From Candidimonas sp. SYP-B2681 (lineage in GTDB: Bacteria; Pseudomonadota; Gammaproteobacteria; Burkholderiales; Burkholderiaceae_B), in assembly GCF_003971065.1 (NCBI RefSeq), contig NZ_RYDV01000004.1, positions 307,422 through 371,421 on the forward strand: a DNA stretch of 64,000 bases, read 5' to 3'. Below, one piece after another: positions 17,071 through 27,517 of the stretch (position 1 is its first letter; each line of letters opens with the position of its first letter). Below the pieces are notes generated by a model. That model did no database searches and had not been told where the DNA came from. It worked only from the letters and a program-made list of their open reading frames with translations. A program made the translations under genes and the position numbers.

Positions 17071-18221
17071 CGGGCCAAATCTACGACGTCGCCGTCATCG
17101 GAGGCGGTCTGCACGGTTTATCGGCAGCGCTGCATCTGGCGCGCGCCGGTAAGCGCGTGATCGTGATTGAACGGGCCTGGGTTGGCCGCCACGCCTCGGG
17201 TGCGACCGCCGCAGGGGTACGCACCCTGAACCGCGACCGCGGAGAACTGGACCTGTCTCTGGAATCCATGGAGATGTGGCATGGTTTACAGGCGCTGGTG
17301 GGCGACAACTGCGGCTTTCAAGCCAGCGGCCAGATCTGCGTTGCCGAGAGCCCAGCTACGCTGGATCGCCTCGCGTCGCGCGTGGCAACCTTGCGCAAGG
17401 ACGGCTACACGCACGAAGAGCTGATCGGCCCCGACGAGTTGCGCCGCTGGCTGCCCGCGCTCAGCCACCATTGCGTAGGCGCATCCCTTGCCCGACGCGA
17501 TGGTGCGGCGGATCCGCATCGCTTGCTGCGCGCATTTCGACAAAGCGCGGAAACGGCAGGCGTCGTCATCAAAGAGCAGTGCGGCGTCACCGGCATCGAG
17601 CGTCGCGGCAGCGACTGGGCGGTGAAGACCAACCAGCACGAATGGGTCGTCCCCGTTATCGTGAACGCCGCTGGCGCCTGGTCCGCCAGGGTGGCGGCCA
17701 TGGTCGGCGACGATATCCCGCTGGCCACGAAATCGTCCATGATGATGGTCAGCGAGCGGCTGTCGCCCTTCATCAAGCCGGTGGTGTCGATCATGGGACG
17801 GTCGCTGTCGTTCAAGCAATCGGACCAGGGTACGCTGGTCATCGGTGGTGGGCTGCAAGGCATACCCGATCTGGATAAAGAGACATCGACGGCTAGAATG
17901 CGTATTCTCGCCAAGGGCGCGCGCGCGGCTACCGATTTGTTTCCCGGTGTGCGTACGATCCGGATTATCCGCGTTTGGGCCGGACTCGAAGCGAAAACAG
18001 ACGATATGCTGCCTGTGGTGGGGGCGTCCCCCAACGCTCCAGGCGTTTTCCATGCGTTCGGGTTTTCGGGCCACGGCTTTCAGTTAGTCCCGGTGGTCGG
18101 TGCTGCGCTGACTGACTTGATTGTGCGCGGTACGACCGCGCGCAGGATTGAAAACCTTAGCGCTCAACGGCTCATGGCCGCCGATACGGCGAAAAAGACT
18201 TTGACGGAGCCATTCCCATGA
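17067..18221 (+). CDS. FAD-dependent D-amino-acid/opine dehydrogenase subunit, HcnC/beta-like (second copy)
   Basis: Second DAO-family flavoprotein, 384 residues, with YDVAVIGGGLHGLSAALHLARAGKRVIVIERAWVGRHASGATAAGVRT at the N terminus and DMLPVVGASPNAPGVFHAFGFSGHGFQLVPVVG at the C terminus. The start at 17067 gives an ATGA overlap with the alpha gene; the frame is open upstream inside that gene but without family likeness. The stop overlaps the first permease gene by ATGA. Having beta-like genes on both sides of gamma-alpha suggests either two alternative catalytic subunits or two sequential oxidations. Confidence 0.86.
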   Translation: MTGQIYDVAVIGGGLHGLSAALHLARAGKRVIVIERAWVGRHASGATAAGVRTLNRDRGELDLSLESMEMWHGLQALVGDNCGFQASGQICVAESPATLDRLASRVATLRKDGYTHEELIGPDELRRWLPALSHHCVGASLARRDGAADPHRLLRAFRQSAETAGVVIKEQCGVTGIERRGSDWAVKTNQHEWVVPVIVNAAGAWSARVAAMVGDDIPLATKSSMMMVSERLSPFIKPVVSIMGRSLSFKQSDQGTLVIGGGLQGIPDLDKETSTARMRILAKGARAATDLFPGVRTIRIIRVWAGLEAKTDDMLPVVGASPNAPGVFHAFGFSGHGFQLVPVVGAALTDLIVRGTTARRIENLSAQRLMAADTAKKTLTEPFP

Positions 18222-19159
18222 TGCGTTTTGCCATTAAACGGCTGCTGCTGGCCGTTCCAACCTTGCTGGCCATGTTGACCGTGGTCTTCATCCTTGTGCG
18301 GCTAGTGCCTGGAGATCCCGCGGCAGTCATGTTAGGCGACCAGGCCAGCGCCGAAGCCCTGGCGGCGCTACGCATACAGCTGGGCCTGGATCAACCTGTG
18401 CTGCAGCAATACCTGACTTTCCTGGGCAATATACTTACTGGCGATTTCGGCGTGTCCATGTCCACAGGCAGGAGCGTGTTGCACGAAGTCGCACAGGTGC
18501 TTCCCTGGACTTTGCAATTGACCGCCGCGGCGATCCTGATCGGTTCGATCTTCGGCTTGCCTTTGGGCGTGTGGGCGGCGCTACGGCGCAACGCTTGGCC
18601 GGATTATCTGGGGCGCCTGCTGTCCTTGACGGGCCTGTCCTTTCCCGCCTTCGTGTCGGCCATCCTGATGCTGCTGGTCTTTGCCATTCAGCTGAACTGG
18701 TTTCCCGTCATTAGCTCGACAAATGCGGACGACTGGGGCTCGCAATTGCGCAATCTGGCGCTGCCGGCTTTCAACCTGGGCCTCATCATGATGGCCTATG
18801 TCATGCGGGTAACGCGCTCTTCCATGCTGGGCGTGATGGGCGAAGACTATATTCGCACCGCACGCGCGAAGGGCATCCGGCCCATGCGGCTGATCTTGCG
18901 CCATGGCTTGCGAAATGCATTGATCCCGATTGTGACCGTCGTGGGTCTGTACTTCGGCACCCTTATCGGCAATTCGGTATTGACCGAAATTGTTTTTAAT
19001 CGGCCGGGCCTGGGCAAGCTGATCCTGGGCGCTCTAAATGTGCGCGACTACACCTTGCTGCAGGGGCTGATGATCGTGTTCGCCTCCTGCGTGATTGTCG
19101 TCAATCTTCTAACCGACCTGATCTACGGGCTGGTCGACCCAAGGGTGAAATACCAATGA
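18218..19159 (+). CDS. ABC transporter permease, DppB-like
   Basis: Inner-membrane permease of 313 residues with about six membrane spans. The DppB/OppB start (RFAIKRLLLAVPTLLAMLTVVFILVRLVPGDPA) and the EAA loop near the C terminus (EDYIRTARAKGIRPMRLILRHGLRNALIPIVT) are clear. ATGA overlaps on both sides show tight coupling with the flavoprotein and the second permease. Confidence 0.92.
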   Translation: MMRFAIKRLLLAVPTLLAMLTVVFILVRLVPGDPAAVMLGDQASAEALAALRIQLGLDQPVLQQYLTFLGNILTGDFGVSMSTGRSVLHEVAQVLPWTLQLTAAAILIGSIFGLPLGVWAALRRNAWPDYLGRLLSLTGLSFPAFVSAILMLLVFAIQLNWFPVISSTNADDWGSQLRNLALPAFNLGLIMMAYVMRVTRSSMLGVMGEDYIRTARAKGIRPMRLILRHGLRNALIPIVTVVGLYFGTLIGNSVLTEIVFNRPGLGKLILGALNVRDYTLLQGLMIVFASCVIVVNLLTDLIYGLVDPRVKYQ

Positions 19160-20019
19160 GTGCTATCGTTTCCGTTGCGCCACGGCCCAATGCGCTATGG
19201 CTGGCATTGCGCAAGAACCGCCTGTCCTGGGTGGGTCTGGGACTATTGCTTTTGCTTGTGTTCGCGGCCGTTTTCGCGCCTTGGCTTGCCCCGCACGATC
19301 CCTTGCAGCAAAACATCGCCTATCGCCTCGAGCCGCCCTCCGCCGAATTTTGGCTGGGCACCGACAGCTATGGCCGCGATGTGCTCTCGCGCCTGATCTA
19401 TGGGACGCGGGTGTCGCTGCTGGTGGGCTTCGTGGCCATCCTCATCGCGATGGCCATAGGCTCCTCCCTGGGCGTACTCGCCGGCTATATTGGCGGACTG
19501 TTCGACCGCCTGGTAATGGGACTGGTCGACGTACTGCTGTCCTTCCCTACTCTGGTACTGGGACTGATGATCGCAGCCATGCTCGGTGCCAGCCTGGAAA
19601 ACCTCATCATCGCCATCGCCATCACTGAAATCGCGCCCTTCGTACGGGTAGCCCGTGCCCCCACCATCGCCATGAAGCAGCGCGACTTTATCGAAGCGGG
19701 GCGGGCGCTGGGCTATGGCCCGCTGCGCTTAATGGGCATACACATCGTGCCCAACATGATCTCCGATGTGGTGGTGCTGGGCTCCTTGTGGATGGCTTCT
19801 GCGATCCGAACCGAAGCCTCGCTCAGCTTCATCGGCCTGGGCGTGCCGCCCCCCACAGCGACTTGGGGCAGCATGATAAGGGAAGGCTTCGAGAATATCC
19901 TGGACGCCTGGTGGCTAACCGTTTTCCCCAGCCTCGCCATTCTGCTCACGGTACTGGCCTTAAATCTGCTTGGCGATGCTCTAAGGGATGCCATTGATCC
20001 CAAGCTTCGCTCGGAGTAA
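19156..20019 (+). CDS. ABC transporter permease, DppC-like
   Basis: Second permease, 287 residues, with the OppC-type N-terminal region (KNRLSWVGLGLLLLLVFAAVFAPWLAPHDP), the FWLGTDSYGRDVLSRLIYGTRVSL motif and the EAA loop (QRDFIEAGRALGYGPLRLMGIHIVPN). It pairs with the preceding DppB-like protein. It is separated by 2 bp from the first ATPase gene. Confidence 0.92.
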   Translation: MSAIVSVAPRPNALWLALRKNRLSWVGLGLLLLLVFAAVFAPWLAPHDPLQQNIAYRLEPPSAEFWLGTDSYGRDVLSRLIYGTRVSLLVGFVAILIAMAIGSSLGVLAGYIGGLFDRLVMGLVDVLLSFPTLVLGLMIAAMLGASLENLIIAIAITEIAPFVRVARAPTIAMKQRDFIEAGRALGYGPLRLMGIHIVPNMISDVVVLGSLWMASAIRTEASLSFIGLGVPPPTATWGSMIREGFENILDAWWLTVFPSLAILLTVLALNLLGDALRDAIDPKLRSE

Positions 20020-20021
20020 GC

Positions 20022-21016
<995 letters not shown>

Positions 21017-21020
<4 letters not shown>

Positions 21021-21991
21021 ATACTCTCTTGCAAGTACGCAACCTGGTCAAACGCTTCGAAAGCGGCGGCGGCTGGCTCGGCGCACCCAAGCAAATCGTC
21101 AGAGCCGTCAATGACGTATCGTTCGACGTCGCCCGAGGGCAGTCCATTGGACTGGTAGGCGAATCCGGCTGCGGCAAATCCACCGTCGCGCGGACGCTAT
21201 TGCGCTTGATAGAACCTGATTCGGGGTCGATTCACTTTAACGGCATCGACGTGCGTCAGGCCGACGCAGCGCAGCTTCGGCAACTGCGCCAGCGAATTCA
21301 AATCGTGTTTCAGGACCCGTTTGCCTCACTGAACCCACGGCGCACCGTCCGGCAGACGCTAGCCGAACCGCTGCAGGTACACCGCCTTGGCAAGCCAGCC
21401 GACATTGAAGCGAAAATTACCAAGACGCTGGACGAAGTCGGCCTGCCGCAGTCTGCCATGGATCGCTATCCCCACGAGTTCTCCGGGGGCCAGCGGCAGC
21501 GCATCGGTATCGCGCGCGCCCTGGTGCTCGACCCCGAACTGATCGTCGCCGACGAGCCGGTATCCGCGCTAGACGTATCGGTACAGGCTCAAATCCTGCA
21601 ACTGCTCGAGCGCCTTAAAATCGAAAGGCAACTGTCGTTCGTGTTCGTCTCGCATGACTTGGGCGTCGTTCGCCATTTTTGCGACGAGGTTTGTGTCATG
21701 TATCTCGGCCGCATCATCGAAAGCGGTCCTACCGCGCAGGTATTGGACGCCCCGCTCCATCCATACAGCCGTGTACTTCGGGACTCCTCCCCCGTGCCCG
21801 ATCCAGCGGCCCGCATCAAGCTGTCCAGAATCGTAGGTGAAGTTCCGTCCCCCACAAATTTACCTTCTGGCTGCACCTACCATCCGCGCTGCGCACGTAT
21901 GCAGCCGGAATGCAAGGTTGCGGCGCCCGCCTTGCTCGATATAAAGGCAAACAGGCAGGCAGCGTGTTTCTTTCCAGTGGCAGAGCCTTGA
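21017..21991 (+). CDS. ABC transporter ATP-binding protein, DppF-like
   Basis: Second ATPase, 324 residues, with Walker A GESGCGKS, signature FSGGQRQR, Walker B LIVADEPVSALD and the C-terminal SGCTYHPRCARMQPEC motif of DppF/OppF. With the DppD-like protein it energises the two permeases. It ends the cluster; 205 bp follow before a convergent LysR gene, with no convincing terminator. Confidence 0.93.
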
Positions 21992-22195
21992 TCAATGAGC
22001 CAGTCGTTGAAAGTGGGCGGCGGCTTTTTTCTTGAAATCCCAAGAACTTAGAAAACGGTTGCTGACCCCCCGGACGCCGTCGCACGCACTGCTTCAGGCC
22101 CCCCAAGAAAAGCGGCCGGATCGCTAGGCTTGTTAGGGCCTTAGGGCCGTCGACCATGGAAATCCGGACGCTAAATGAAGCCCTGGCGGGACAGT

Positions 22196-23116
22196 TTATG
22201 TGCCGACTGACGGGCTCACCCAGTTTGTATCCTGAAAATGCGTCCGTAAATGGTCGACGAACAAGCGCACCTTGTAGGGCAGGTAGCGCTTGCTCTGTAC
22301 GATGGCGTAAATTTCCAGTCCTTGGCATTTATAGTCAGGCAACACGACCTTGAGGCGGCCATCCGCAATGAGCCCCTCAACCATATAGCGCGGATGCATC
22401 GAGATGCCGTAATGGCGTTGCGCAAGGTGCAGTAAGGATTCGCCCAAGTTTGAGTTAAACGAACCGCTAGTCTGAACCGTATGCAGCTCACCCTTGTCGT
22501 CGGTAAAGTGCCAAGATCCCGTTGGCGCTTTCAGTGAATGCAGCAAGCAGTTGTGCCGCTTCAAATCGACGGGGTGTATTGGTCGACCTAACCGCTCAAG
22601 GTATTCCTTCGTAGCGACCAGCACTTGCGGCACCACCGCAATCTTGTAGGCGATCTGACTCGTGTCTCGTAAACGGGGCGCAATTCTCACCGATAGGTCC
22701 ATGTTTTCCGCGATCAGGTCGCTTCGGCCATCATCCAGCTGCAAGGTGACCTGCACCTCGGGATAGGTCTCCAAGAACGCCTGAATCGCAGGGGCCAAAT
22801 GAACCGCCCCGAACGACGGAGGCGAGCCCACGCGAATTCTTCCAGTAGGACGCTGGACCGAGCTGCGGACCAAGTCTTTCAACTCACTGATCGCTCGCGG
22901 CACGCTGTCGGCATTGCGCAGCAAAATTTCGCCGCTCTCCGTAAGGCTCACTCGCTTGGTGTTTCGCTGTAATAGCTGGGTTTCAAAAGTTTTCTCAAGC
23001 CACGCGATCTTCTTAGTCACGACAGACCGACTGGTGCCGAGCCGTTCCGCCGCTTTCGTAAAGCTGAGGCCTTTCGCGACTTCCACAAACACTTCTATAC
23101 ACTCGACAGTATTCAT
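22196..23116 (-). CDS. LysR-family transcriptional regulator
   Basis: LysR regulator of 306 residues with helix-turn-helix CIEVFVEVAKGLSFTKAAERLGTSRSVVTKKIAWLEKTF and a CrgA/DsdC-type effector domain. It diverges from the iron alcohol dehydrogenase at 23232 (115-bp gap) and most likely controls the 23.2-29.7 kb gene run. Confidence 0.92.
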   Translation of the reverse strand: MNTVECIEVFVEVAKGLSFTKAAERLGTSRSVVTKKIAWLEKTFETQLLQRNTKRVSLTESGEILLRNADSVPRAISELKDLVRSSVQRPTGRIRVGSPPSFGAVHLAPAIQAFLETYPEVQVTLQLDDGRSDLIAENMDLSVRIAPRLRDTSQIAYKIAVVPQVLVATKEYLERLGRPIHPVDLKRHNCLLHSLKAPTGSWHFTDDKGELHTVQTSGSFNSNLGESLLHLAQRHYGISMHPRYMVEGLIADGRLKVVLPDYKCQGLEIYAIVQSKRYLPYKVRLFVDHLRTHFQDTNWVSPSVGT

Positions 23117-23211
23117 ACCTTCTTACGCCTATTGTTCTTGAAAAGGAAACAGTGATTTTGCCATCCTTCCCTATGCATCCGCAATCGACCCCCATAGAAT
23201 GGCCCTAATTC

Positions 23212-23225
23212 TTGATCCACATCAA
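23212..23225. promoter_or_regulatory. FNR/ANR-box match directly before a start codon
   Basis: TTGAT-CCAC-ATCAA fits the FNR consensus TTGAT-N4-ATCAA at every specified base and ends 6 bp before the ATG at 23232, where a ribosome site would normally be. If real, a bound regulator would block rather than activate from downstream of the promoter. A chance occurrence is possible. Confidence 0.4.
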
Positions 23226-23231
23226 ATTTAA

Positions 23232-24386
23232 ATGACCATACCTAGCATCGACTACCACCTGTTTGGAACGCACGTCCGTTTTGGAGCCGGCTGTGCTGAA
23301 TCCTTGCGCCTCGAACTGAACGCATTGGGAAGCACGCTTCCGGTCGTTTTGATGCAGGAGCGCATGGCAGCCTCAGAAGCTTGGGCCACGCTGCGTCAAA
23401 CCTTAAGTGGCATGGAAACCCGGATATTCACTTCTGTGCCGACGCACAGCAGCGTGCAGTGGGTGGAATCGGTGGCAAGGGACCTCGTCGACTCCGGATG
23501 TGACAGCATCGTCGCGATCGGGGGCGGCAGCGTGTCCGATTCAGCAAAAGCGCTGTCAATGTTGCTTTCCGAGGGCGGCTGTCTGGCAGATCATGCAACG
23601 CGGTTCACGCCTCCCTCAACTGTCGAAATTCCTTCACGGACTCGTGCGAAGCTACCGATCATTTCGTTGCCGACAACCGCTTCAGCTGCAGAGGTCACAC
23701 CTTCATTCGGCGTACGGGACGGCGACCACAAGCTGCTCTTCTGGAATAGGCAATTGGCCAGTACGTCGGTACTGATCGACCCGGAATTGAGCCGCGATAT
23801 TCCCTTGAAGCTAATGCGCTACACCGCAATGAACGGCTTGGCGCACTGCTTTGAAGGCATGTACTCGAGAAACAGATCGCTGTTCTCTGACGGCATTGCG
23901 CTCCAGTCGGTCGAACTATTTGCCCAGGCGCTTACCGACGAGTCCATGAGCCCGAACGAGCAGCGCTGGCGTCTTCTACTGGCAGGACATTTGTCTGGAG
24001 TTGTGCTGTCAATGGCCAGGACGTGTTTGCACCATGCGATCTGTCACGTCATTGGTGCCAGGCACAACGTAGGGCACGGCGAAGTAAACACCATCCTCCT
24101 GCCACACGCGCTTCGGTTCAATGAGCAGGTCGCCAGTGCAAACCTTGCGCCTGCATTGGTGGTATTGAATAGTGTGTCGGGTACAGGGCACCTAAGCGTT
24201 GCCGACTGGGTTGCAGCAGTGATCCAGCGATTGGACTTGCCCTCGTCCCTGTCGGAAGTCGGCATCACCCAAGACGATTTGCCGGCCATTGCGGAACAAA
24301 CAATGAAAGAGCGCGGGCTCGCCGTCAATCCCCGCTCGGTTACCCATTCTGATCAGGTCTTGTCCATCCTTAGGCAAGCCGCGTAA
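23232..24386 (+). CDS. Iron-containing alcohol dehydrogenase, maleylacetate-reductase-like
   Basis: Dehydrogenase of 384 residues with GGGSVSDSAKAL at 97-108 and PTTASAAEVTPSFGV. By position, the metal-site residues are Asn201 (usually Asp), His205, His268 and His282. Asn at the first site, and the pattern MNGLAHCFEGMYS, are characteristic of maleylacetate reductases rather than general alcohol dehydrogenases. No clear ribosome site precedes the ATG; an FNR-box-like sequence stands there instead. It starts an eight-gene same-strand run that also includes a dioxygenase and an FAH-fold hydrolase. Confidence 0.82.
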   Translation: MTIPSIDYHLFGTHVRFGAGCAESLRLELNALGSTLPVVLMQERMAASEAWATLRQTLSGMETRIFTSVPTHSSVQWVESVARDLVDSGCDSIVAIGGGSVSDSAKALSMLLSEGGCLADHATRFTPPSTVEIPSRTRAKLPIISLPTTASAAEVTPSFGVRDGDHKLLFWNRQLASTSVLIDPELSRDIPLKLMRYTAMNGLAHCFEGMYSRNRSLFSDGIALQSVELFAQALTDESMSPNEQRWRLLLAGHLSGVVLSMARTCLHHAICHVIGARHNVGHGEVNTILLPHALRFNEQVASANLAPALVVLNSVSGTGHLSVADWVAAVIQRLDLPSSLSEVGITQDDLPAIAEQTMKERGLAVNPRSVTHSDQVLSILRQAA

Positions 24387-24407
24387 TACACCATAGAGGA
24401 ACAGCTA

Positions 24408-25283
24408 ATGAGAATAGAACCAAAGGTCAGTGGACTGGGCGCCACAATTCACGATATTGATCTGTCGAAGCCATTGAGCGCCGAGAATTACAAGGCGATC
24501 GAACAGGCATTGGGGCAATATGGCGTAGTCAGCTTTCCAAATCAAGAGCTTACAGCCAAGCAACTGCGCGATTACGCCGAGAATTTCGGCAAGCTGGAAA
24601 TCAACGTTGCCAACATGTACCACGATGAGCAGTATCCGGAAGTCATGATTCTTTCGAACATAAAAGAGAACGGACAGCCAATCGGGTTGAGCGACGCCGG
24701 CCAGGATTGGCACACGGACATGTCTTACAGCAAAACCATCGCCTTCAGCAACGTGTTGTATGGCATCAAGATCCCCTTCCGCGATGGCGAATCGTTAGGA
24801 AACACGGCTTTCTGCAATATGCATGCTGCCTACGAGGATCTCCCTGAAGGATTGAAGGTTGAACTCGACGGCATGACCGTGACGCATGACTTCAACAAAT
24901 TCTGGGAGATGATGCGCCGTAAGGAGGGCAGCTCCCGCCCGCCCTTGACGGAAGAACAGCGTAAGCGGAAGCCACCCGTCTCGCATCCCATATTCCTGAC
25001 GCACCCGATCACTGGTCGTAAGGTGCTATACGCAAATCCTGGGTATTCCATGCGCGTCAATGAGCTGCCAGAAGCGCGTAGTAATGAGGTTCTCCAATTC
25101 CTGTTCGAACACCAGACGCAGGAAAAGTATCGCTACCGCCACCCGTGGGCTGAAGGCGACGTGCTGATGTGGGACAACATGGGCACGATTCACAATGCAG
25201 TTGCGGACTACAGCCCGGATGAGCGCCGGCTGATCAAGCGTTGTCAGGTCATGGCTGACAAATATTTCCCTGAGCTGTACTGA
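24408..25283 (+). CDS. TauD/TfdA-family Fe(II)/2-oxoglutarate dioxygenase
   Basis: Non-haem iron dioxygenase of 291 residues. The 2-His-1-carboxylate site is visible as His102-x-Asp104 (QDWHTDMSY) and distal His262 (GTIHNAV), with 2-oxoglutarate-binding Arg in the following ERRLIKR segment. The family hydroxylates taurine, 2,4-D and similar acids, often releasing an aldehyde or a phenol. AGAGGA precedes the ATG. Its product may feed the neighbouring dehydrogenases. The substrate is not recognisable from sequence. Confidence 0.9.
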   Translation: MRIEPKVSGLGATIHDIDLSKPLSAENYKAIEQALGQYGVVSFPNQELTAKQLRDYAENFGKLEINVANMYHDEQYPEVMILSNIKENGQPIGLSDAGQDWHTDMSYSKTIAFSNVLYGIKIPFRDGESLGNTAFCNMHAAYEDLPEGLKVELDGMTVTHDFNKFWEMMRRKEGSSRPPLTEEQRKRKPPVSHPIFLTHPITGRKVLYANPGYSMRVNELPEARSNEVLQFLFEHQTQEKYRYRHPWAEGDVLMWDNMGTIHNAVADYSPDERRLIKRCQVMADKYFPELY

Positions 25284-25339
25284 CCCACCGCTTGACCAAA
25301 ACGACAGACATAAAACCATAATTCATACTGGAGATTGAA

Positions 25340-26317
25340 ATGAAGCTAATAAAGAACCTGGCGATCGTCGCCGCTACGATTGCATGCCTGACGGTTGGGG
25401 CCGCTAGCGCCGCCGACTTTCCGGATCGACCTGTACGCATGGTCATTGGCTACTCTGCCGGCGGCCCTACCGACGTGATAGCGCGCGTAGTAGCCAAGCA
25501 CATGAGCAGTCACTTGGGCCAATCCGTGGTCGTGGAAAACAAGCCCGGTGCCAGTGCGCATATAGCGGCCAACGATGTCATGAACTCTGCGCCCGATGGA
25601 TATAAGGTGCTAGTGACTTCACTGACGCTCAATGTGAATCCCCTGCTGTATCCGGATCGCTATAACTACGACGCAACGAAGGTATTCGAGCCCGTCAGCA
25701 ATTTCGCCAGCCTGCCCATGGTCGTGGTGACTAATTATGATTCGCCATACAAGGATCTGCAGAGCCTCATTGCGGACGCCAAGGCAAACCCGGAAAAACT
25801 GACATTCGGATCATCCGGATTTGGCGGATCGGCCCATTTGGCCGCTGAAATGCTTGCGACGCAGGCTGGGATTGAAATGATTCACGTCCCGTTCAAGGGC
25901 AATGGTCCGGCATTGCAGGAAATGATCGCGGGACGCATCTCGTTCATGTTCTATCCCAGCATTGGCATTGCCAACTATGTTGCGGACAAGCGGCTTCGTG
26001 TACTGGCGGTAGGCACTCAAGCACCGCATCCGGATTTTCCGGGCGTACCTACGCTGGAAAGCGCGGGGATGACCGGTTTTGAAGAAGGCGCCCCCTTTGT
26101 CGGCATGTTGGCTCCGGCAGGCACCCCCCAGGAAATCGTTGCGAAACTAAACAAGGCTGCGGTAGCCGCGATTTCCTCGCCGGAAGTAAAGGAGCAGCTC
26201 AAACAGCTCGGGGCACAAGTTATTGGGGATTCGCCAGAAGAATTCCGTAAGTTCCTGGTAGCTGACAAGGAGCGGTGGGCGGCGGTGATCAAGAACGGTA
26301 ACGTTACACCCGAATGA
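25340..26317 (+). CDS. Bug-family (TTT) periplasmic substrate-binding protein
   Basis: Bug protein of 325 residues with signal peptide MKLIKNLAIVAATIACLTVG (cleavage near ASA-ADFPDRP), family signature FPDRPVRMVIGYSAGGPTDVIAR and GQSVVVENKPGASAHIA. The segment EMIAGRISFMFYPS is in the usual place. GGAG stands upstream of the ATG. It is the probable uptake component for the substrate of the 23.2-29.7 kb run, but no membrane partner is in the window. Confidence 0.9.
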   Translation: MKLIKNLAIVAATIACLTVGAASAADFPDRPVRMVIGYSAGGPTDVIARVVAKHMSSHLGQSVVVENKPGASAHIAANDVMNSAPDGYKVLVTSLTLNVNPLLYPDRYNYDATKVFEPVSNFASLPMVVVTNYDSPYKDLQSLIADAKANPEKLTFGSSGFGGSAHLAAEMLATQAGIEMIHVPFKGNGPALQEMIAGRISFMFYPSIGIANYVADKRLRVLAVGTQAPHPDFPGVPTLESAGMTGFEEGAPFVGMLAPAGTPQEIVAKLNKAAVAAISSPEVKEQLKQLGAQVIGDSPEEFRKFLVADKERWAAVIKNGNVTPE

Positions 26318-26332
26318 GATCACTGGCAAACT

Positions 26333-27517
26333 ATGCGATCGAACATGAATGACTGTTATTCCATCGAACGCCTTCGCGAGGCAGCCCGATCACGGCTGCC
26401 TCGTGGCGTGTTTGACTTTTATGACGGTGGCGCTGAAGACGAGGTGACACTGACCGACAACTGCGATGCATTCCAGCGAGTGCGGCTGTCGCCACGCGTC
26501 CTGCGCAACGTTGCCCACGTGGATATGTCAGCACAATTATTCGGCTTGCCTATGGGGTTGCCCATTGCGATTGCCCCGACGGGAGCTGTCGGTTTCGGCT
26601 GGCGTGGCGGCGACGTCGCGCTTGCTCAGGCAGCGGCTAAATACGGCATACCTTATACGCTCTCAACGTCGGCGACCGCCTCCATCGAGGAAATTGCCGA
26701 TAAGGCGCCCGGGCGGCTGTGGTTTCAAGCCTATATCCTGCAAGACAAGGCGCGCCTGAACGCGCTCATAGACCGCGCCGAGGCGGCGGGCTACGAAGCC
26801 CTGGTCATCACTGTAGACCTTCCTGTCGGTGGCAAGCGGGAACGAGACCTGCTCAACGGTTTAAGTTTCCCGATGAAGCTCGGGTACAAGAATATCGGGC
26901 AGTTTGTCAGGAAACCCTTCTGGTCGCTAGACATGCTATTGCGAAAGCCCCCGTTTATGCCGAGTCTCCAGGGCTTGGCGTCATTGCAAACGGATAAGAC
27001 AAAGATGCAGGGCGTGGCCGGCATGAATTACGACCCGGCATTCGACCTGACGGCGCTGCGCGCGCTGCGTGACCGTTGGCCGCGGAAACTGATCGTCAAG
27101 GGTATCGTGAATCCACTGGACGTCGACGCCATTCTCGATGTGGGCGTCGACGCGTTGGTCGTGTCCAACCATGGCGGGCGGCAGCTGGATACAGGCGTGG
27201 CCACGCTGGATGCCTTGCCGGGCATCGTGCGCGCCGTGAACAACCGTGTCCCTGTGTTGATCGATGGCGGTATTCGCCGGGGTAGCGATGTATTCAAGGC
27301 TCTGGCACTTGGGGCGAGCGGCGTGCTATCAGGCCGCGCAACCTTGTTCGGTGTTCTTGGCGGAGGATACCACGGGGTGGATCGTGCGCTGGCCATATTG
27401 GGTGATGAATTGAGAAGGACGATGCAACTGTGTGGGACCCCAACGTTGGCTGACATCGATTCTTCAGTTTTGGCGCAGCCCACCTCTAACCGTGGCAAAG
27501 AAGAAGCGGCGATATGA
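26333..27517 (+). CDS. FMN-dependent 2-hydroxyacid dehydrogenase (lactate/mandelate type)
   Basis: Enzyme of 394 residues of the FMN-dependent alpha-hydroxyacid family (LldD/MdlB). Visible landmarks are FDFYDGGAEDEVTL, PIAIAPTGAVGF, catalytic Lys in LIVKGI, the active-site pair in VSNHGGRQLD (His and Arg) and the FMN-phosphate region LIDGGIRRGSDVFKALALGA. It oxidises a 2-hydroxy acid to the 2-keto acid. Start at 26333 or, four codons later, at 26345; neither has a strong ribosome site. Its stop overlaps the next gene by ATGA. Confidence 0.88.
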   Translation: MRSNMNDCYSIERLREAARSRLPRGVFDFYDGGAEDEVTLTDNCDAFQRVRLSPRVLRNVAHVDMSAQLFGLPMGLPIAIAPTGAVGFGWRGGDVALAQAAAKYGIPYTLSTSATASIEEIADKAPGRLWFQAYILQDKARLNALIDRAEAAGYEALVITVDLPVGGKRERDLLNGLSFPMKLGYKNIGQFVRKPFWSLDMLLRKPPFMPSLQGLASLQTDKTKMQGVAGMNYDPAFDLTALRALRDRWPRKLIVKGIVNPLDVDAILDVGVDALVVSNHGGRQLDTGVATLDALPGIVRAVNNRVPVLIDGGIRRGSDVFKALALGASGVLSGRATLFGVLGGGYHGVDRALAILGDELRRTMQLCGTPTLADIDSSVLAQPTSNRGKEEAAI

